From contig NZ_JAWJEJ010000001.1 in the NCBI RefSeq assembly GCF_032911445.1, forward strand, positions 496,001 to 560,000: a stretch of DNA of 64,000 nucleotides, in the 5' to 3' direction. Below are positions 51,929 through 60,892 of the stretch, in pieces (within the stretch, counting starts at the first letter, position 1; the number at the start of each line of letters is the position of its first letter). Source of the stretch: Sphingomonas sp. HF-S4. GTDB taxonomy: Bacteria; Pseudomonadota; Alphaproteobacteria; Sphingomonadales; Sphingomonadaceae. A model generated the notes under the pieces. The model worked only from the letters and a program-made list of their open reading frames with translations, had not been told where the DNA came from and ran no database searches. Both the position numbers and the translations under genes were made by a program.

Positions 51929-54535
51929 TTGTCAGATTTGAAGAGCGAAAGCGGTCGGTCGGGGCAGAGCGTCGCCGATGACGAACGCATCGCGAGCGAA
52001 CTCGTTGGCCTGCGCCACACCGATCCGTTCGTTGCGGCGGTTCATGCGACGCGGATGCCGATGATCATCACCAACCCGCGCCTGCCGGACAACCCGGTCG
52101 TATTTGCGAACGACTCCTTTTGCCGGCTGACGGGCTACGATCGAGAAGAGATCGTCGGCCGCAACTGCCGATTTTTACAGGGGCCGGACACCGATCCGGC
52201 GACACGGCAAGCGCTCCACGATGCGGTCAGGAACGTCCAGCCGATCGAAACGGACATCCGCAATTATCGGAAGGACGGCGAGGCGTTCTGGAATCGTTTG
52301 CTGATGGCGCCGGTGTTCGATGTGGACGGGACGCTTGTCTACTTCTTCGCCAGTCAGGTCGATGTCACATTGGAACGCGACCGCCTGAGCGGCCTCGAGC
52401 GCGACAATACCGCCTTGATGGCGGAGGTGACGAGCCGGCTACGCTCGCAGCAGGAGCGTGAGCGCGAACTGGCGTTGGCGTTGAAGGCGGGCGGCTTCGG
52501 GACCTGGAGCTTCGAGCTTGCCACCAAGACGCTCACCGCGTCTGATGAGTGCAAGGCGTTGTTCGGCCGCGATCCCGAACTGCCGTTTACCTACGAGGAC
52601 CGGGTCGCGGCGGTCCACCCCGATGACCGCCAGCGAGCGATCTCCAGCATGGAGAACGCCGGCGACCTTCGCCGCGAGCATAATGAAGAGTATCGGATTT
52701 ATTGGCCGGACGGGTCGATGCATTGGCTGTCATCGCGCGGCCAACCATTCTTTGATGCCGATGATCAACCTGTCCGGGTTGCCGGCGTATCCATGGACAT
52801 CACCACCACCAAACGCGCCGATCTGAAGCGAAGTGCACTGGCGCAGCTCAATGACCTGTTTCGCGATCTCGATCAAAGCGCGGACATTTCGTTCGTGGCC
52901 GCCGAGATTTTGGGCCAGACGCTAGGGGTCAGCCGCGCGGGTTACGGCCTCGTCGATCCGGCCAACGAAACGATCACGATCGAACGCGACTGGAACGCGC
53001 CGGGTGTGTCGTCGATTGCGGGCACGCTCGCCTTCCGCGACTATGGTTCGTACATCGATGACCTGAAGCGCGGCGACACCGTGACAGTCGCTGACTCTCG
53101 CCTCGATCCACGCACCGCCGAAACCTCGGCAGTGCTGGAAGCGATCAACGCGCGATCGTTCATCAACATGCCACTCACCGAACAGGGCGGCTTCGTCGCC
53201 CTGATCTTCGTCAACGACTCTTCGCCGCGGCAATGGTCGGAGGATGATATCGCCTTCGTGCGTGAGGTCGCCGAACGGACACGCGATGCCTCGGAGCGGC
53301 GGCGGGCTGAGCGCGAGCTGGCTGACCTCGCAGCCTCGCTCGAGAGGCAGGTCGCCGAGCGCACGGCCGAACTCATCGCAACAGAGGACGCGCTGCGTCA
53401 AAGCCAGAAGATGGAGGCGGTTGGGCAGCTCACCGGCGGCCTAGCGCACGACTTCAATAACCTGCTGACCGGCATCAGCGGCAGCCTGGAAATGATCCAG
53501 CTCCGCCTGAAGCAAGGTCGTAGCGCTGACGTTGATCGATACGTCGATGCGGCGCTGGGCGCGTCACGACGTGCCGCGGCGCTGACCCACCGGCTTTTAG
53601 CCTTCAGCCGGCGCCAGACACTTGACCCGCGTCCGACCGACGCCAATGTGCTCATCACGGGCATGGAGGAACTCATCCGCCGCACGGTGGGGCCGTCCGT
53701 TATCGTCGAAACCTCGCTGGCTCTCGAGCTCGGTTCGACATTGGTCGATCCCAGCCAGCTTGAGAACGCACTGCTGAACCTGTGCATCAACGCACGCGAT
53801 GCGATGCCCGATGGCGGCAGGATCATGATCGAGACGACGGATCGGAGGATCGACGAGCGGGCTGGTCGCGAGCGTGATATCGAACCGGGCGATTATGTGT
53901 GCCTATCGGTCAGCGATACCGGCACGGGCATGTCGCCGGCTGTAATCGCTAAAGCGTTCGAGCCGTTCTTCACCACCAAGCCGATTGGTAGTGGTACCGG
54001 CCTTGGCCTTTCGATGATCTACGGCTTTGCGCGGCAATCCGGTGGGCAGGTTCGTATCCATTCAGCGCCTGACGCGGGTACGACGGTCACGATCTATCTG
54101 CCGCGCAACGCGCGTGCCGCGGAACCCGAAGAAGCACCGGCGACGCTTTCCCAAGCTCCGCGGGCCGAGGGCGGGGAAACGGTGCTGGTCGTGGACGACG
54201 AGGAGTCGATCCGGATGCTGGTCACCGAGACGCTGGCCGATCTCGGGTATCATGCCCTGGAGGCGGCGGACGGCCCATCGGCGTTGAAGCTGCTCACCAC
54301 CGAAAGCCATATCGATTTGCTCGTGACGGACGTCGGTCTGCCAGGCATGAACGGACGCCAACTCGCCGACGCCATCCGATCGAGCCGCCCCGACCTAAAG
54401 ATTCTGTTCATCACCGGATATGCGGAGAATGCCGTGCTTAACCACGGCCATCTGGAAGCGGGAATGCACGTCATCACCAAGCCATTTGCGATGGAAGCGC
54501 TAGCGTCCCGAATTCGCGAACTTATCGCCGAATAG
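51929..54535 (+). CDS. LOV-domain blue-light hybrid histidine kinase
   Basis: An 868-residue protein. The N-terminal LOV domain (about 35-150) has the photoactive Cys in GRNCRFLQG and the FMN-binding residues around NPVVFANDSFCRLTGY and NYRKDGEAFWN. A PAS domain (about 180-290, YWPDGSMHWLSSRGQPFFDA), GAF (about 300-450), HisKA (phospho-His in GGLAHDFNNLL, about 510), HATPase_c (NARDAMPDGG, VSDTGTGMS, GTGLGLSMIYGF) and a receiver (VVDDEESIRML; phospho-Asp in LLVTDVGLPGMNG) follow. It senses blue light in the cytosol. The start is a TTG at 51929 with AAAGG upstream; no ATG precedes the LOV domain in frame. Divergent from the response regulator. Confidence 0.9.
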   Translation: MSDLKSESGRSGQSVADDERIASELVGLRHTDPFVAAVHATRMPMIITNPRLPDNPVVFANDSFCRLTGYDREEIVGRNCRFLQGPDTDPATRQALHDAVRNVQPIETDIRNYRKDGEAFWNRLLMAPVFDVDGTLVYFFASQVDVTLERDRLSGLERDNTALMAEVTSRLRSQQERERELALALKAGGFGTWSFELATKTLTASDECKALFGRDPELPFTYEDRVAAVHPDDRQRAISSMENAGDLRREHNEEYRIYWPDGSMHWLSSRGQPFFDADDQPVRVAGVSMDITTTKRADLKRSALAQLNDLFRDLDQSADISFVAAEILGQTLGVSRAGYGLVDPANETITIERDWNAPGVSSIAGTLAFRDYGSYIDDLKRGDTVTVADSRLDPRTAETSAVLEAINARSFINMPLTEQGGFVALIFVNDSSPRQWSEDDIAFVREVAERTRDASERRRAERELADLAASLERQVAERTAELIATEDALRQSQKMEAVGQLTGGLAHDFNNLLTGISGSLEMIQLRLKQGRSADVDRYVDAALGASRRAAALTHRLLAFSRRQTLDPRPTDANVLITGMEELIRRTVGPSVIVETSLALELGSTLVDPSQLENALLNLCINARDAMPDGGRIMIETTDRRIDERAGRERDIEPGDYVCLSVSDTGTGMSPAVIAKAFEPFFTTKPIGSGTGLGLSMIYGFARQSGGQVRIHSAPDAGTTVTIYLPRNARAAEPEEAPATLSQAPRAEGGETVLVVDDEESIRMLVTETLADLGYHALEAADGPSALKLLTTESHIDLLVTDVGLPGMNGRQLADAIRSSRPDLKILFITGYAENAVLNHGHLEAGMHVITKPFAMEALASRIRELIAE

Positions 54536-54807
54536 CTGATCAGCGCGTCTTTTATGTCCAAGATGCTGCGTTGCTTCGTCATCGGGGAACGAGCGATGCG
54601 ACTATCAATCTGATGTGCCGATTTCGGGATAGCTAACGTCCGGATAGCGCCCAACTGCCGCCATTGATGCGATTGGACGTCGATCCCGAAAGCGGCCCTC
54701 TGTTCAGACTCTCCGTGGATGGCAGCAACTGCCACGGAAGCCGCCGTTGCACCTAATAATAATCCGGCGCATCATGCTGCCAGTTTTGGGATCGAAGAGG
54801 GTGGAGC

Positions 54808-55257
54808 ATGTTCAAGAAGTTTGTACTGCTTGGGGCAATCGCCTTCGCCAACCCCGCGCTTGCTCAGCTTGCGCCCGGTGTTCGGATGCCTCCGGAGATC
54901 GGCGCAGCATATGGTAAACTTGGAAAAGCGATGATGGCTCACGACGCATCAGCTGTCAGAGACATCTGGGCCGAAGATTTTGTGGTCAACTCGCCGAACA
55001 ACACCGTTATGCGGCGAGAGGATGTTATCGGCGTCATGGAAAGAGACTTCCTCGAATATCGCGACTTCCACAAACATATTACCTTTATCGGCGAAAAGCC
55101 CGAGGTCACGGTTGTCATGGGATATGACACGATGATTCCACTGAAGGGCCCCGGTGCCGGCAAGCAGGTCATGCGACCATTTACAGATATCTGGGCAAAG
55201 CGGAGCGCAGGCTGGCAACTGATCGCCCGCCAAGCGACGATCGCCACCGTGAAGTAG
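54808..55257 (+). CDS. Secreted NTF2-like (DUF4440-type) protein
   Basis: A 149-residue protein with a signal peptide (MFKKFVLLGAIAFANPALAQ) and an NTF2-like fold: AYGKLGKAMMAHDASAVRDI then WAEDFVVNSPNN, and MRPFTDIWAKRSAGWQLIAR at the end. Periplasmic; function unknown. GAGGGTGGAGC precedes the ATG. Confidence 0.82.
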   Translation: MFKKFVLLGAIAFANPALAQLAPGVRMPPEIGAAYGKLGKAMMAHDASAVRDIWAEDFVVNSPNNTVMRREDVIGVMERDFLEYRDFHKHITFIGEKPEVTVVMGYDTMIPLKGPGAGKQVMRPFTDIWAKRSAGWQLIARQATIATVK

Positions 55258-55410
55258 AGCAGACGACCGTTTCCCACCCGATTTCGTGCGTTCAGCGACG
55301 GGAGCAAGCCGATCCGACACCGATGTCGAGTCTTGGGTGGTTAGCGGATCGTCGGCTTTCTGGAGCCTGAGGCGGGATAGCTGCCTGGCTCCAGATGACG
55401 ACAACGGTCG

Positions 55411-55725
55411 TTAGTGCTCCTCGAGCAGTTTGCTTAAACGATCAAGCTGCCGCTCTAGCGTCGAACGCCGCTGTCGCGCCCACGCTTCCAGCGGGACAAG
55501 CCCGTCCGGCACGAGCCTTGCCACACGCACGCGACCGAGCTTTTCGGTCGCGACCACTCCGCACTGTTCCAACACCCGCAGATGTTGCGAAACGGCGGTG
55601 AGGGTTATCCCGAGCGGTTCCGACAAGCTCGACACGGACAGCGGGCCCGTAGTCAGGTGATCGACTATTGCGCGCCGTGTTGGATCGCCGAGTGCGTGGA
55701 ATAGCCCATCAACTCCTGCGCTCAT
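55411..55725 (-). CDS. ArsR family transcriptional regulator
   Basis: A 104-residue winged-helix protein: LFHALGDPTRRAIVDHLTTG then PLSVSSLSEPLGITLTAVSQ and HLRVLEQCGVVATEKLGRVR. This is the ArsR class that accompanies SRPBCC/AHSA1 proteins. No metal-site cysteine cluster is evident. ATG 55725 overlaps the SRPBCC stop by 4 nt. Here the SRPBCC gene comes first, the reverse of the usual order. Confidence 0.9.
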   Translation of the reverse strand: MSAGVDGLFHALGDPTRRAIVDHLTTGPLSVSSLSEPLGITLTAVSQHLRVLEQCGVVATEKLGRVRVARLVPDGLVPLEAWARQRRSTLERQLDRLSKLLEEH

Positions 55726-56201
55726 GCCTGGCTTTCGATCGCCTTGCGAAGATTGTCGAACTGAATGCGCCAACCCTCCTCGCGCATCACGGGACCGTCG
55801 GATCCCGCGAAAAATGCTACCTGATTCGTACAGATAAGGTCGGTCCCCAATTCTGTCGGTACAAGTTCGAACGTCGTCAACGAGACCGAGATCGCTCGAC
55901 CGCCGAGTGTCATCGTACTGGTCGAAACAATACGTTCGTCTGGCACAACATCTTGATACGCGCCATCATTAGCGAGGATCACGCCGGGGAAGGGCGTACC
56001 CTCGCCAAAACGGTAGTGCAAATTGTCGGCGCCACCAGGGCGACAGTCGCTGTCGAACCGGATCACCTCATGCGTTTCGCTCTCGGCGTACCAGCCCCGC
56101 TTGATGGCGGGATCAGACAGTGCGGCGAACACCGTTGATGGTTTGGCCTTGAAGCTACGCTCAAGGACAAACGTGGCGTGCGTTACAGCAGGATCGTTCA
56201 A
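55722..56201 (-). CDS. SRPBCC (AHSA1-like) domain protein
   Basis: A 159-residue START/Bet v1-fold protein: THATFVLERSFKAKPSTVFA then ALSDPAIKRGWYA, FDSDCRPGGADNLHYRFG and EEGWRIQFDNLRKAI. It likely binds a small hydrophobic ligand. The preferred start is TTG 56201, with GGGAGAG just upstream; a longer frame begins at a TTG at 56264 that is itself the -35 box (TTGACT) of the likely promoter. Coupled to the ArsR gene. Confidence 0.82.
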   Translation of the reverse strand: MNDPAVTHATFVLERSFKAKPSTVFAALSDPAIKRGWYAESETHEVIRFDSDCRPGGADNLHYRFGEGTPFPGVILANDGAYQDVVPDERIVSTSTMTLGGRAISVSLTTFELVPTELGTDLICTNQVAFFAGSDGPVMREEGWRIQFDNLRKAIESQA

Positions 56202-56235
56202 AATCTCTCTCCCAAAACACTGAAGTAGCGACTTC

Positions 56236-56264
56236 TGTATGTAACGAGAAATCGCGTTAGTCAA
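56236..56264 (-). promoter_or_regulatory. Candidate promoter of the SRPBCC-arsR operon
   Basis: TTGACT (56264-56259), 17-nt spacer, CATACA (56241-56236) on the minus strand. The -35 is good and the -10 weak (3 of 6). Confidence 0.4.
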
Positions 56265-56490
56265 GTGTATGCTTCAGTATCGTCGGCGGAAACGAGTTCG
56301 CTAGCTGCCGGCCCAAAAAAGACGGCTTTCAGGATGATCAGCGGATGGGCAGAATAACCGGGTTTGGGGCGTTAGCTGCCAGCCCGCTTTCAGGCCAACC
56401 TTCGGTAATAGGGACGTCCGACAATGGGTGGATTGCCGTCAGGCCGCTTATAGGTGCAAATACGGCAATGTTGCCGACGACCTCGGGGGG

Positions 56491-57093
56491 ATGATGAAGA
56501 GAGAACTTCTAACGCGCACGTTCCTGTGGCTCGCGGTGTTGGTAGGCGGACCACTACTGGGCGCTAAGCTGTTCGATCTCGTGGTTCTGGCCGGAGCGTG
56601 GAGCACAAACCCGCCAGCTTCCCTTGCCATGATGCCGTATGGGAAGGCCTGGCCCATCGACACGGGCGTCTTCTTCATCCCCTTTTCGGCCGCAATGCTC
56701 ATTGCCGGCTTCGGTGCGCTGACGACAGGTTGGCGGACGCCATGGCGCTACCGATGGCTGTTGTGCCTGCCATCGCTCGGCATTCTTTCGTTGCTCATCC
56801 TCACGGTCGTGGCCTTCTGGCCGATGAACGCGGCTCTCTACTATCACGGCGCGCATTCGCCGAAGGACACGATCACCGACGCGCAATCGATCGCAATGGC
56901 TAGGCAGTGGGTGATGCTCGACTGGCTTCGTGTCGCAGGTGCAACCGCCGCCTTCGTCGCTCCCCTGAAGGCGCTTACCATGCCTTGGCCCGGTGAGCTG
57001 ACGTCAAAGGACCCACCGGTTGTGCGAGCAATCCTTTTTCTAGCGCTGATGTCAGTGGCCGCTTTTGTCGTTTGGTTTGTTGCGAACATCTGA
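56491..57093 (+). CDS. DUF1772/anthrone-oxygenase-like integral membrane protein
   Basis: A 200-residue protein with four transmembrane helices (about 10-30, 55-80, 90-112, 175-198). The layout and FWPMNAALYYHGAHSPKDTI then AQSIAMARQWVMLDWLRVAG resemble DUF1772 membrane proteins. The function is unknown to me. G-run sequence (GGGGGG) precedes adjacent ATGs at 56491 and 56494; the longer frame from 56428 lacks support. Isolated gene. Confidence 0.75.
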   Translation: MMKRELLTRTFLWLAVLVGGPLLGAKLFDLVVLAGAWSTNPPASLAMMPYGKAWPIDTGVFFIPFSAAMLIAGFGALTTGWRTPWRYRWLLCLPSLGILSLLILTVVAFWPMNAALYYHGAHSPKDTITDAQSIAMARQWVMLDWLRVAGATAAFVAPLKALTMPWPGELTSKDPPVVRAILFLALMSVAAFVVWFVANI

Positions 57094-57381
57094 CCGTTTT
57101 GGGGCGAAAGCAGTCATAGCGGCGGTGTATTGCTAACGCGCAAAGGGCCGAGACCGATGTGCGAGGGCTCTCCGCCCCACTCAGTCCATCAGGGTATCCG
57201 GGTCGGCGGATTGTGGGAAGCAGTCATTGCGCGAAGTCTCATGCTCATGGCCGCTAAGCGCCCGAAGCCGGTCATTCAGCGTCTCAGCTGCTGATCTCGG
57301 AAGCTGCCGCTCGTTCAGATTGAGTCGATTGATTCTATGGGGGATGGTGGCCAGTCCGCTAGGGGGGGGCGTGGCCGTCCG

Positions 57382-57999
57382 TCACTCGCTGGATACGCGT
57401 AGCGCATCCAGAACCTCGGACGTGATCGTGCCGGTGACTGGCAGGTCGCGGGCGCCCTGGAACTTGCGGATCGCCGCGCGCATCCCGGGACCGACAATCC
57501 CGTCGATCGCGCCTTGATAATAGCCCTGTGCCAGCAACGCGATCTGGACGCGCTTGACGATCGACTTGAACCGCTCGGTGCGCCCGCTCAGCGTCGGCAA
57601 GGCATCTGCGGGGGGCGGGGTCGCCTCGCCGGGTTGGGCACTCCGCAGCGGCAGGATGCGACGCGGCGGTGGCGGCGTGACCGGTTCGGGGGCCTCATAT
57701 GCCGGCGGCGTGTACGATCCGCCATAGCTGCCCCCCGTGCTAGAGCGATGACTGGTATGGCTCGTATGGCTGTAATGGCCGCCGCTCCCGGAGCGATGGC
57801 TGCTATGGCTACGGTGACTGCTGTGGCTGCGATGTTCGGCGAGGGTCACCAGATGCCCCTGCTTGAAGATGTCGAACAGCGTCGCCTTATTCGGATCGTC
57901 ATTGCCCAAGCTGAGCTGGGGTGTAGTCGCGAGCGCGTCGGTGGGGACGCCGAAACCCGCGGCGACAAGGCTCGGGATTAGGAAGCGTGTGCGCTTCAT
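57382..57999 (-). CDS. hxsA: HxsA, secreted His-Xaa-Ser repeat protein with peptidoglycan-binding domain
   Basis: A 205-residue protein. Residues 1-25 are a signal peptide (LIPSLVAAGFGVPTDALA). Residues 56-87 hold nine His-Xaa-Ser tripeptides (HRS, HSS, HYS, HTS). A Gly/Tyr and Pro-rich linker follows, then a C-terminal peptidoglycan-binding domain (about 145-203: VQIALLAQGYYQGAIDGIVG then PGMRAAIRKFQGARDLPVTG). HxsA is the presumed substrate of the radical SAM enzymes HxsB and HxsC, which would modify the repeats. The peptidoglycan domain would anchor it to the cell wall. It overlaps hxsC by 4 nt (57996-57999). Confidence 0.92.
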   Translation of the reverse strand: MKRTRFLIPSLVAAGFGVPTDALATTPQLSLGNDDPNKATLFDIFKQGHLVTLAEHRSHSSHRSHSSHRSGSGGHYSHTSHTSHRSSTGGSYGGSYTPPAYEAPEPVTPPPPRRILPLRSAQPGEATPPPADALPTLSGRTERFKSIVKRVQIALLAQGYYQGAIDGIVGPGMRAAIRKFQGARDLPVTGTITSEVLDALRVSSE

Positions 58000-59078
58000 A
58001 GCGGATGTACTCCCGCGGTTGCAGCATCAGGATGCCATTCGAAAAAGCCGGTACAGGCTTCGCGTTCTCGGCAGCTCCCGCACGTCTCGACATATCTTCG
58101 CTTCCAATCCGAGATCGAGGCGGCCGCGAGATACCGGTATTGCTCGGGCACCGTGCAGCGCGGGAAGTTGAACAGACGCGCCGGCATGCCATGCAGCTTG
58201 GCGTGATCCAGCGCGGCTGCGATCGGCGCGAAGTCGCGACTGTGATTGACATAGAGCTGTGCCCAGCGGTTGCGCGCGAAGCCGACATGTTCGAGCTGCA
58301 TGATCGACCAGGCATGGAGGAAGCGCAGTCGCGTGGTGACGTAGCGAGCGAGTGCAGGGAGCTCGGCGAGATTGTCCTGGACCAGCACCGTGCGCAGCTC
58401 GATGCGCGCGCCGCTCATTACCAGATGCGCAAGGCTCTGCTCGAGGCGAGCAAAGGCACCGGTCTTGCCGACGATCAAGTCGTGCAGCCCAGGATCGCGA
58501 GCATAGAGCGGGATGCCCCAGAGCACGTGGGCGAAAAGCGGGTTGCGTAGTCGCGCGACGTCGGCGGCCTCGAAATGCTGGCCGTTGGTAAGGACGTGGA
58601 AGGCGAGATCGGGGCGCGCGGCCACTATGCGCTCGATCAGGGAGAGCAATTGTCCCTTGTAGAGCGTCGGCTCGCCTCCCGAGATGCCGATGACGCTGTC
58701 GGCCTCCGCGAGCAGGCACGCTTGCTCGAGCAATGCAAAGCGGTCGATATGCGTTTTCTTTGGTGGCTGCGAGCACATCACGCAGAGCTGGTCGCAGCGC
58801 TCGGTAACCAGCAGTGTGTTATGCGGCGAGCCGGCGCGCAGCAGCCGCTCGACCCGGCCGCCATCTGGCTGGACCAGCACCACATCGCCATCGAGTGCAG
58901 CCGAGGCCATGCCGTCGATTGCGAGCAGGCCATGCGCGCCAGCAAACGTCACGCCGGCATCGTCCTCGTCGCAGAGAAAAGCGTCGTCCCGATGCGCGTC
59001 ATCCTGACGGCGCGTTCGCAGACGCGCGACGAACGGCAGAGGTGCTTCGGCGAGTGCGGGCAGCGTGAGCTCGATCAT
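57996..59078 (-). CDS. hxsC: HxsC, radical SAM maturase of the His-Xaa-Ser system
   Basis: A 360-residue radical SAM enzyme with the [4Fe-4S] motif CDQLCVMC (CxxxCxxC, about residues 97-104), ISGGEPTLY (the GGE motif) and a C-terminal cysteine cluster (CGSCREREACTGFF) typical of auxiliary clusters. About 90 N-terminal residues precede the SAM barrel. It is the HxsC partner of HxsB; the chemistry on HxsA is unproven. Coupled by 4-nt overlaps on both sides. Confidence 0.92.
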   Translation of the reverse strand: MIELTLPALAEAPLPFVARLRTRRQDDAHRDDAFLCDEDDAGVTFAGAHGLLAIDGMASAALDGDVVLVQPDGGRVERLLRAGSPHNTLLVTERCDQLCVMCSQPPKKTHIDRFALLEQACLLAEADSVIGISGGEPTLYKGQLLSLIERIVAARPDLAFHVLTNGQHFEAADVARLRNPLFAHVLWGIPLYARDPGLHDLIVGKTGAFARLEQSLAHLVMSGARIELRTVLVQDNLAELPALARYVTTRLRFLHAWSIMQLEHVGFARNRWAQLYVNHSRDFAPIAAALDHAKLHGMPARLFNFPRCTVPEQYRYLAAASISDWKRRYVETCGSCREREACTGFFEWHPDAATAGVHPL

Positions 59079-60487
59079 GCGTGCGCCACGCCGAAGGCTT
59101 GCGGAGTGCCGTCTAACCGGAGCCAGCGGCTGAGCGAATAGCGCACGGCCGGATCGTCCTCGTAGATCAGGCTGAACAGGAAATCGAAGAGATGGAGGTG
59201 CCTGCGGCAGAACTCGGTCTCAAGCCTCGGCCGGTCGATGCGGCCATAGCGCGCGAGATCGTCGACCAGATCGCGGCCGCAATACGGCTGGTAGGCACAG
59301 CGTTGGCAGGCCGGATCGTCATAGTTCGAATTGTGCGCGTTGAGCAAATCGCGGCGGGTGCCGGCCCAGCCGGTTTGCACGTCCCCGATCGCGAGGTCGA
59401 TCACGCCCGAGCGCGACAGCATGCGCGCTTCGTCGGTGGGATAGACCAGGCCGTCATGGTCGATCACGACATAATCGTGGCCAAGCGGATTGGGGTTGCG
59501 CAGGTCGACATGGCGGTCGACGCCGGGCTGGAAGATCCGTCGCAGGCAGATGCCGGTGTAGCTCTCCTCGAGCACGCGGCTACGGTCGGACCAGTTCCGC
59601 GCGATCAGCGCCCGGACAAAGCGCTCGTGATAGGCGCGCCAAGTCTCCGACTGCTCGCGCGAATCGCTGTGCCGCTTGCGCGCGAACCCCTGATAATTGA
59701 TCGGTCGCAGGAAGATGCTGTCGAAGCCCAGCGCGGCATAGGTATCGATCAGCGTGTCGATTTCGGGCGGGTTGCGGGGATCGACTGTCGGCAAGGCCGA
59801 AACCTTGTGCGGACCATAGCGAGCGAGGACGAAGCGCAGGTTCGCCAGGAACTGGTCGGTCGCGCTGTTGCTGCCGGTGCGGTGGCGCTGATGGGTCAGC
59901 GCGTCTCCATCGAGCGAGGTGCTGATATAGAGTTCGGGATTGTCGAACAGCGCAAGGATATTGTCATCGATTTGCTGGAGATTGGTGCAGATTACGAACT
60001 GGCGTTCTTCAAAGCGCTGGCACCGCTCGATCACCGCGCGGATCAGGTCTGGCCGCAGCGTCGGCTCGCCGCCCTGGAGTTCGATCTTGATCCGATCGCC
60101 GGGCAGTTCGTCGAGGATTGTGAGCACCGCGCCGAGCGTCTCGTCGCTCCAGTCGAAGCCGGGCTGCTTGAGCCCCGCGCGCGACACCTGGCAATAGCTG
60201 CAGCTCAGATTGCAGCGCAGGGTCGGTACCAGGATCAGATAGTCGAGCGGTCCCGCATGCGCCGCCCGCTCTGCAAGGCCATAGAGATAGCCGGCATGAC
60301 CGAGCGCGTCGTCTGGCGCGAGCGCATGGCCTTCTTCGATGAGGAAGCGATGGTCGAAGGGCGAAAGCTCGTCGGCGGCGAAGCGCTCTAGAAAGGGCGA
60401 AGTGGTCGTGAAGAAGCGGCCGGTGTCGTGTACGCAGAGCACCTGCTCGTCGCCAAGCGGGCGCATGCGCAGCGGCACGAAGCTCAT
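59075..60487 (-). CDS. hxsB: HxsB, radical SAM/SPASM maturase of the His-Xaa-Ser system
   Basis: A 470-residue radical SAM enzyme. LVPTLRCNLSCSYCQV carries CxxxCxxC (about residue 92), ELQGGEPTLR the GGE motif. The C-terminal SPASM-like region has GICLRRIF and CQRCAYQPYCGRD for auxiliary clusters. N-terminal 85 residues resemble a peptide-recognition region. It probably modifies the repeats of HxsA. Its start overlaps the hxsD stop (60484-60487) and its stop overlaps the hxsC start. Confidence 0.93.
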   Translation of the reverse strand: MSFVPLRMRPLGDEQVLCVHDTGRFFTTTSPFLERFAADELSPFDHRFLIEEGHALAPDDALGHAGYLYGLAERAAHAGPLDYLILVPTLRCNLSCSYCQVSRAGLKQPGFDWSDETLGAVLTILDELPGDRIKIELQGGEPTLRPDLIRAVIERCQRFEERQFVICTNLQQIDDNILALFDNPELYISTSLDGDALTHQRHRTGSNSATDQFLANLRFVLARYGPHKVSALPTVDPRNPPEIDTLIDTYAALGFDSIFLRPINYQGFARKRHSDSREQSETWRAYHERFVRALIARNWSDRSRVLEESYTGICLRRIFQPGVDRHVDLRNPNPLGHDYVVIDHDGLVYPTDEARMLSRSGVIDLAIGDVQTGWAGTRRDLLNAHNSNYDDPACQRCAYQPYCGRDLVDDLARYGRIDRPRLETEFCRRHLHLFDFLFSLIYEDDPAVRYSLSRWLRLDGTPQAFGVAHA

Positions 60488-60732
60488 TGCGCCAGCATCC
60501 TATAGGCGCCAGCCCGATGCGCCTGCGCGCGCTGGTGCGAGACCTCGTTCGCGAGCGCGGCCGCCCAGATTGCTGCCAGGTCAGGATGGTCATGCTGGTC
60601 GGATTGAAGTCGAACCCTCGTATCGCTCAGTGTCGCCTGTACGTGCGGCGTGAAGCCGCCGAGCCAATGTACTGCGCACGCGGCAATCTCTTTTGCCCCA
60701 GCGTCGATCGCGAACTCCGCGATAGTCCCCAT
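60484..60732 (-). CDS. hxsD: HxsD, small protein of the His-Xaa-Ser system
   Basis: An 82-residue protein (GTIAEFAIDAGAKEIAACAV then HWLGGFTPHVQATL) that matches the small, mixed alpha/beta HxsD component. Its role is unproven; a peptide-recognition or chaperone role like a RiPP recognition element is possible. GGGGGAGA lies 7 nt before ATG 60732. It is the first gene of the hxsD-B-C-A operon. The frame is open to 61104, but the upstream part lacks protein character. Confidence 0.82.
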   Translation of the reverse strand: MGTIAEFAIDAGAKEIAACAVHWLGGFTPHVQATLSDTRVRLQSDQHDHPDLAAIWAAALANEVSHQRAQAHRAGAYRMLAQ

Positions 60733-60840
60733 GCCTACATCTCCCCCGTCGGCCAGGCTAAACGGGGTCGAGGCATTTGCACAAGAGCTTGGCGGGCCTT
60801 GGAAGAAAAACCGGAAGAGCTGCCAGGAGCGTACGCGATT

Positions 60841-60876
60841 ACAGGTTGATCGCCGCCTGACGCTTACATAACCTGT
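60841..60876 (+). promoter_or_regulatory. Inverted repeat and promoter candidate beside the hxs operon
   Basis: ACAGGTT (60841-60847) and AACCTGT (60870-60876) are perfect inverted 7-mers. Between them lies TTGATC, a 17-nt spacer and TAACCT, a reasonable sigma-70-type promoter for the rightward gene. The arms could be a regulator site. Confidence 0.45.
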
Positions 60877-60892
60877 ATTGCGGGGGACGAGG

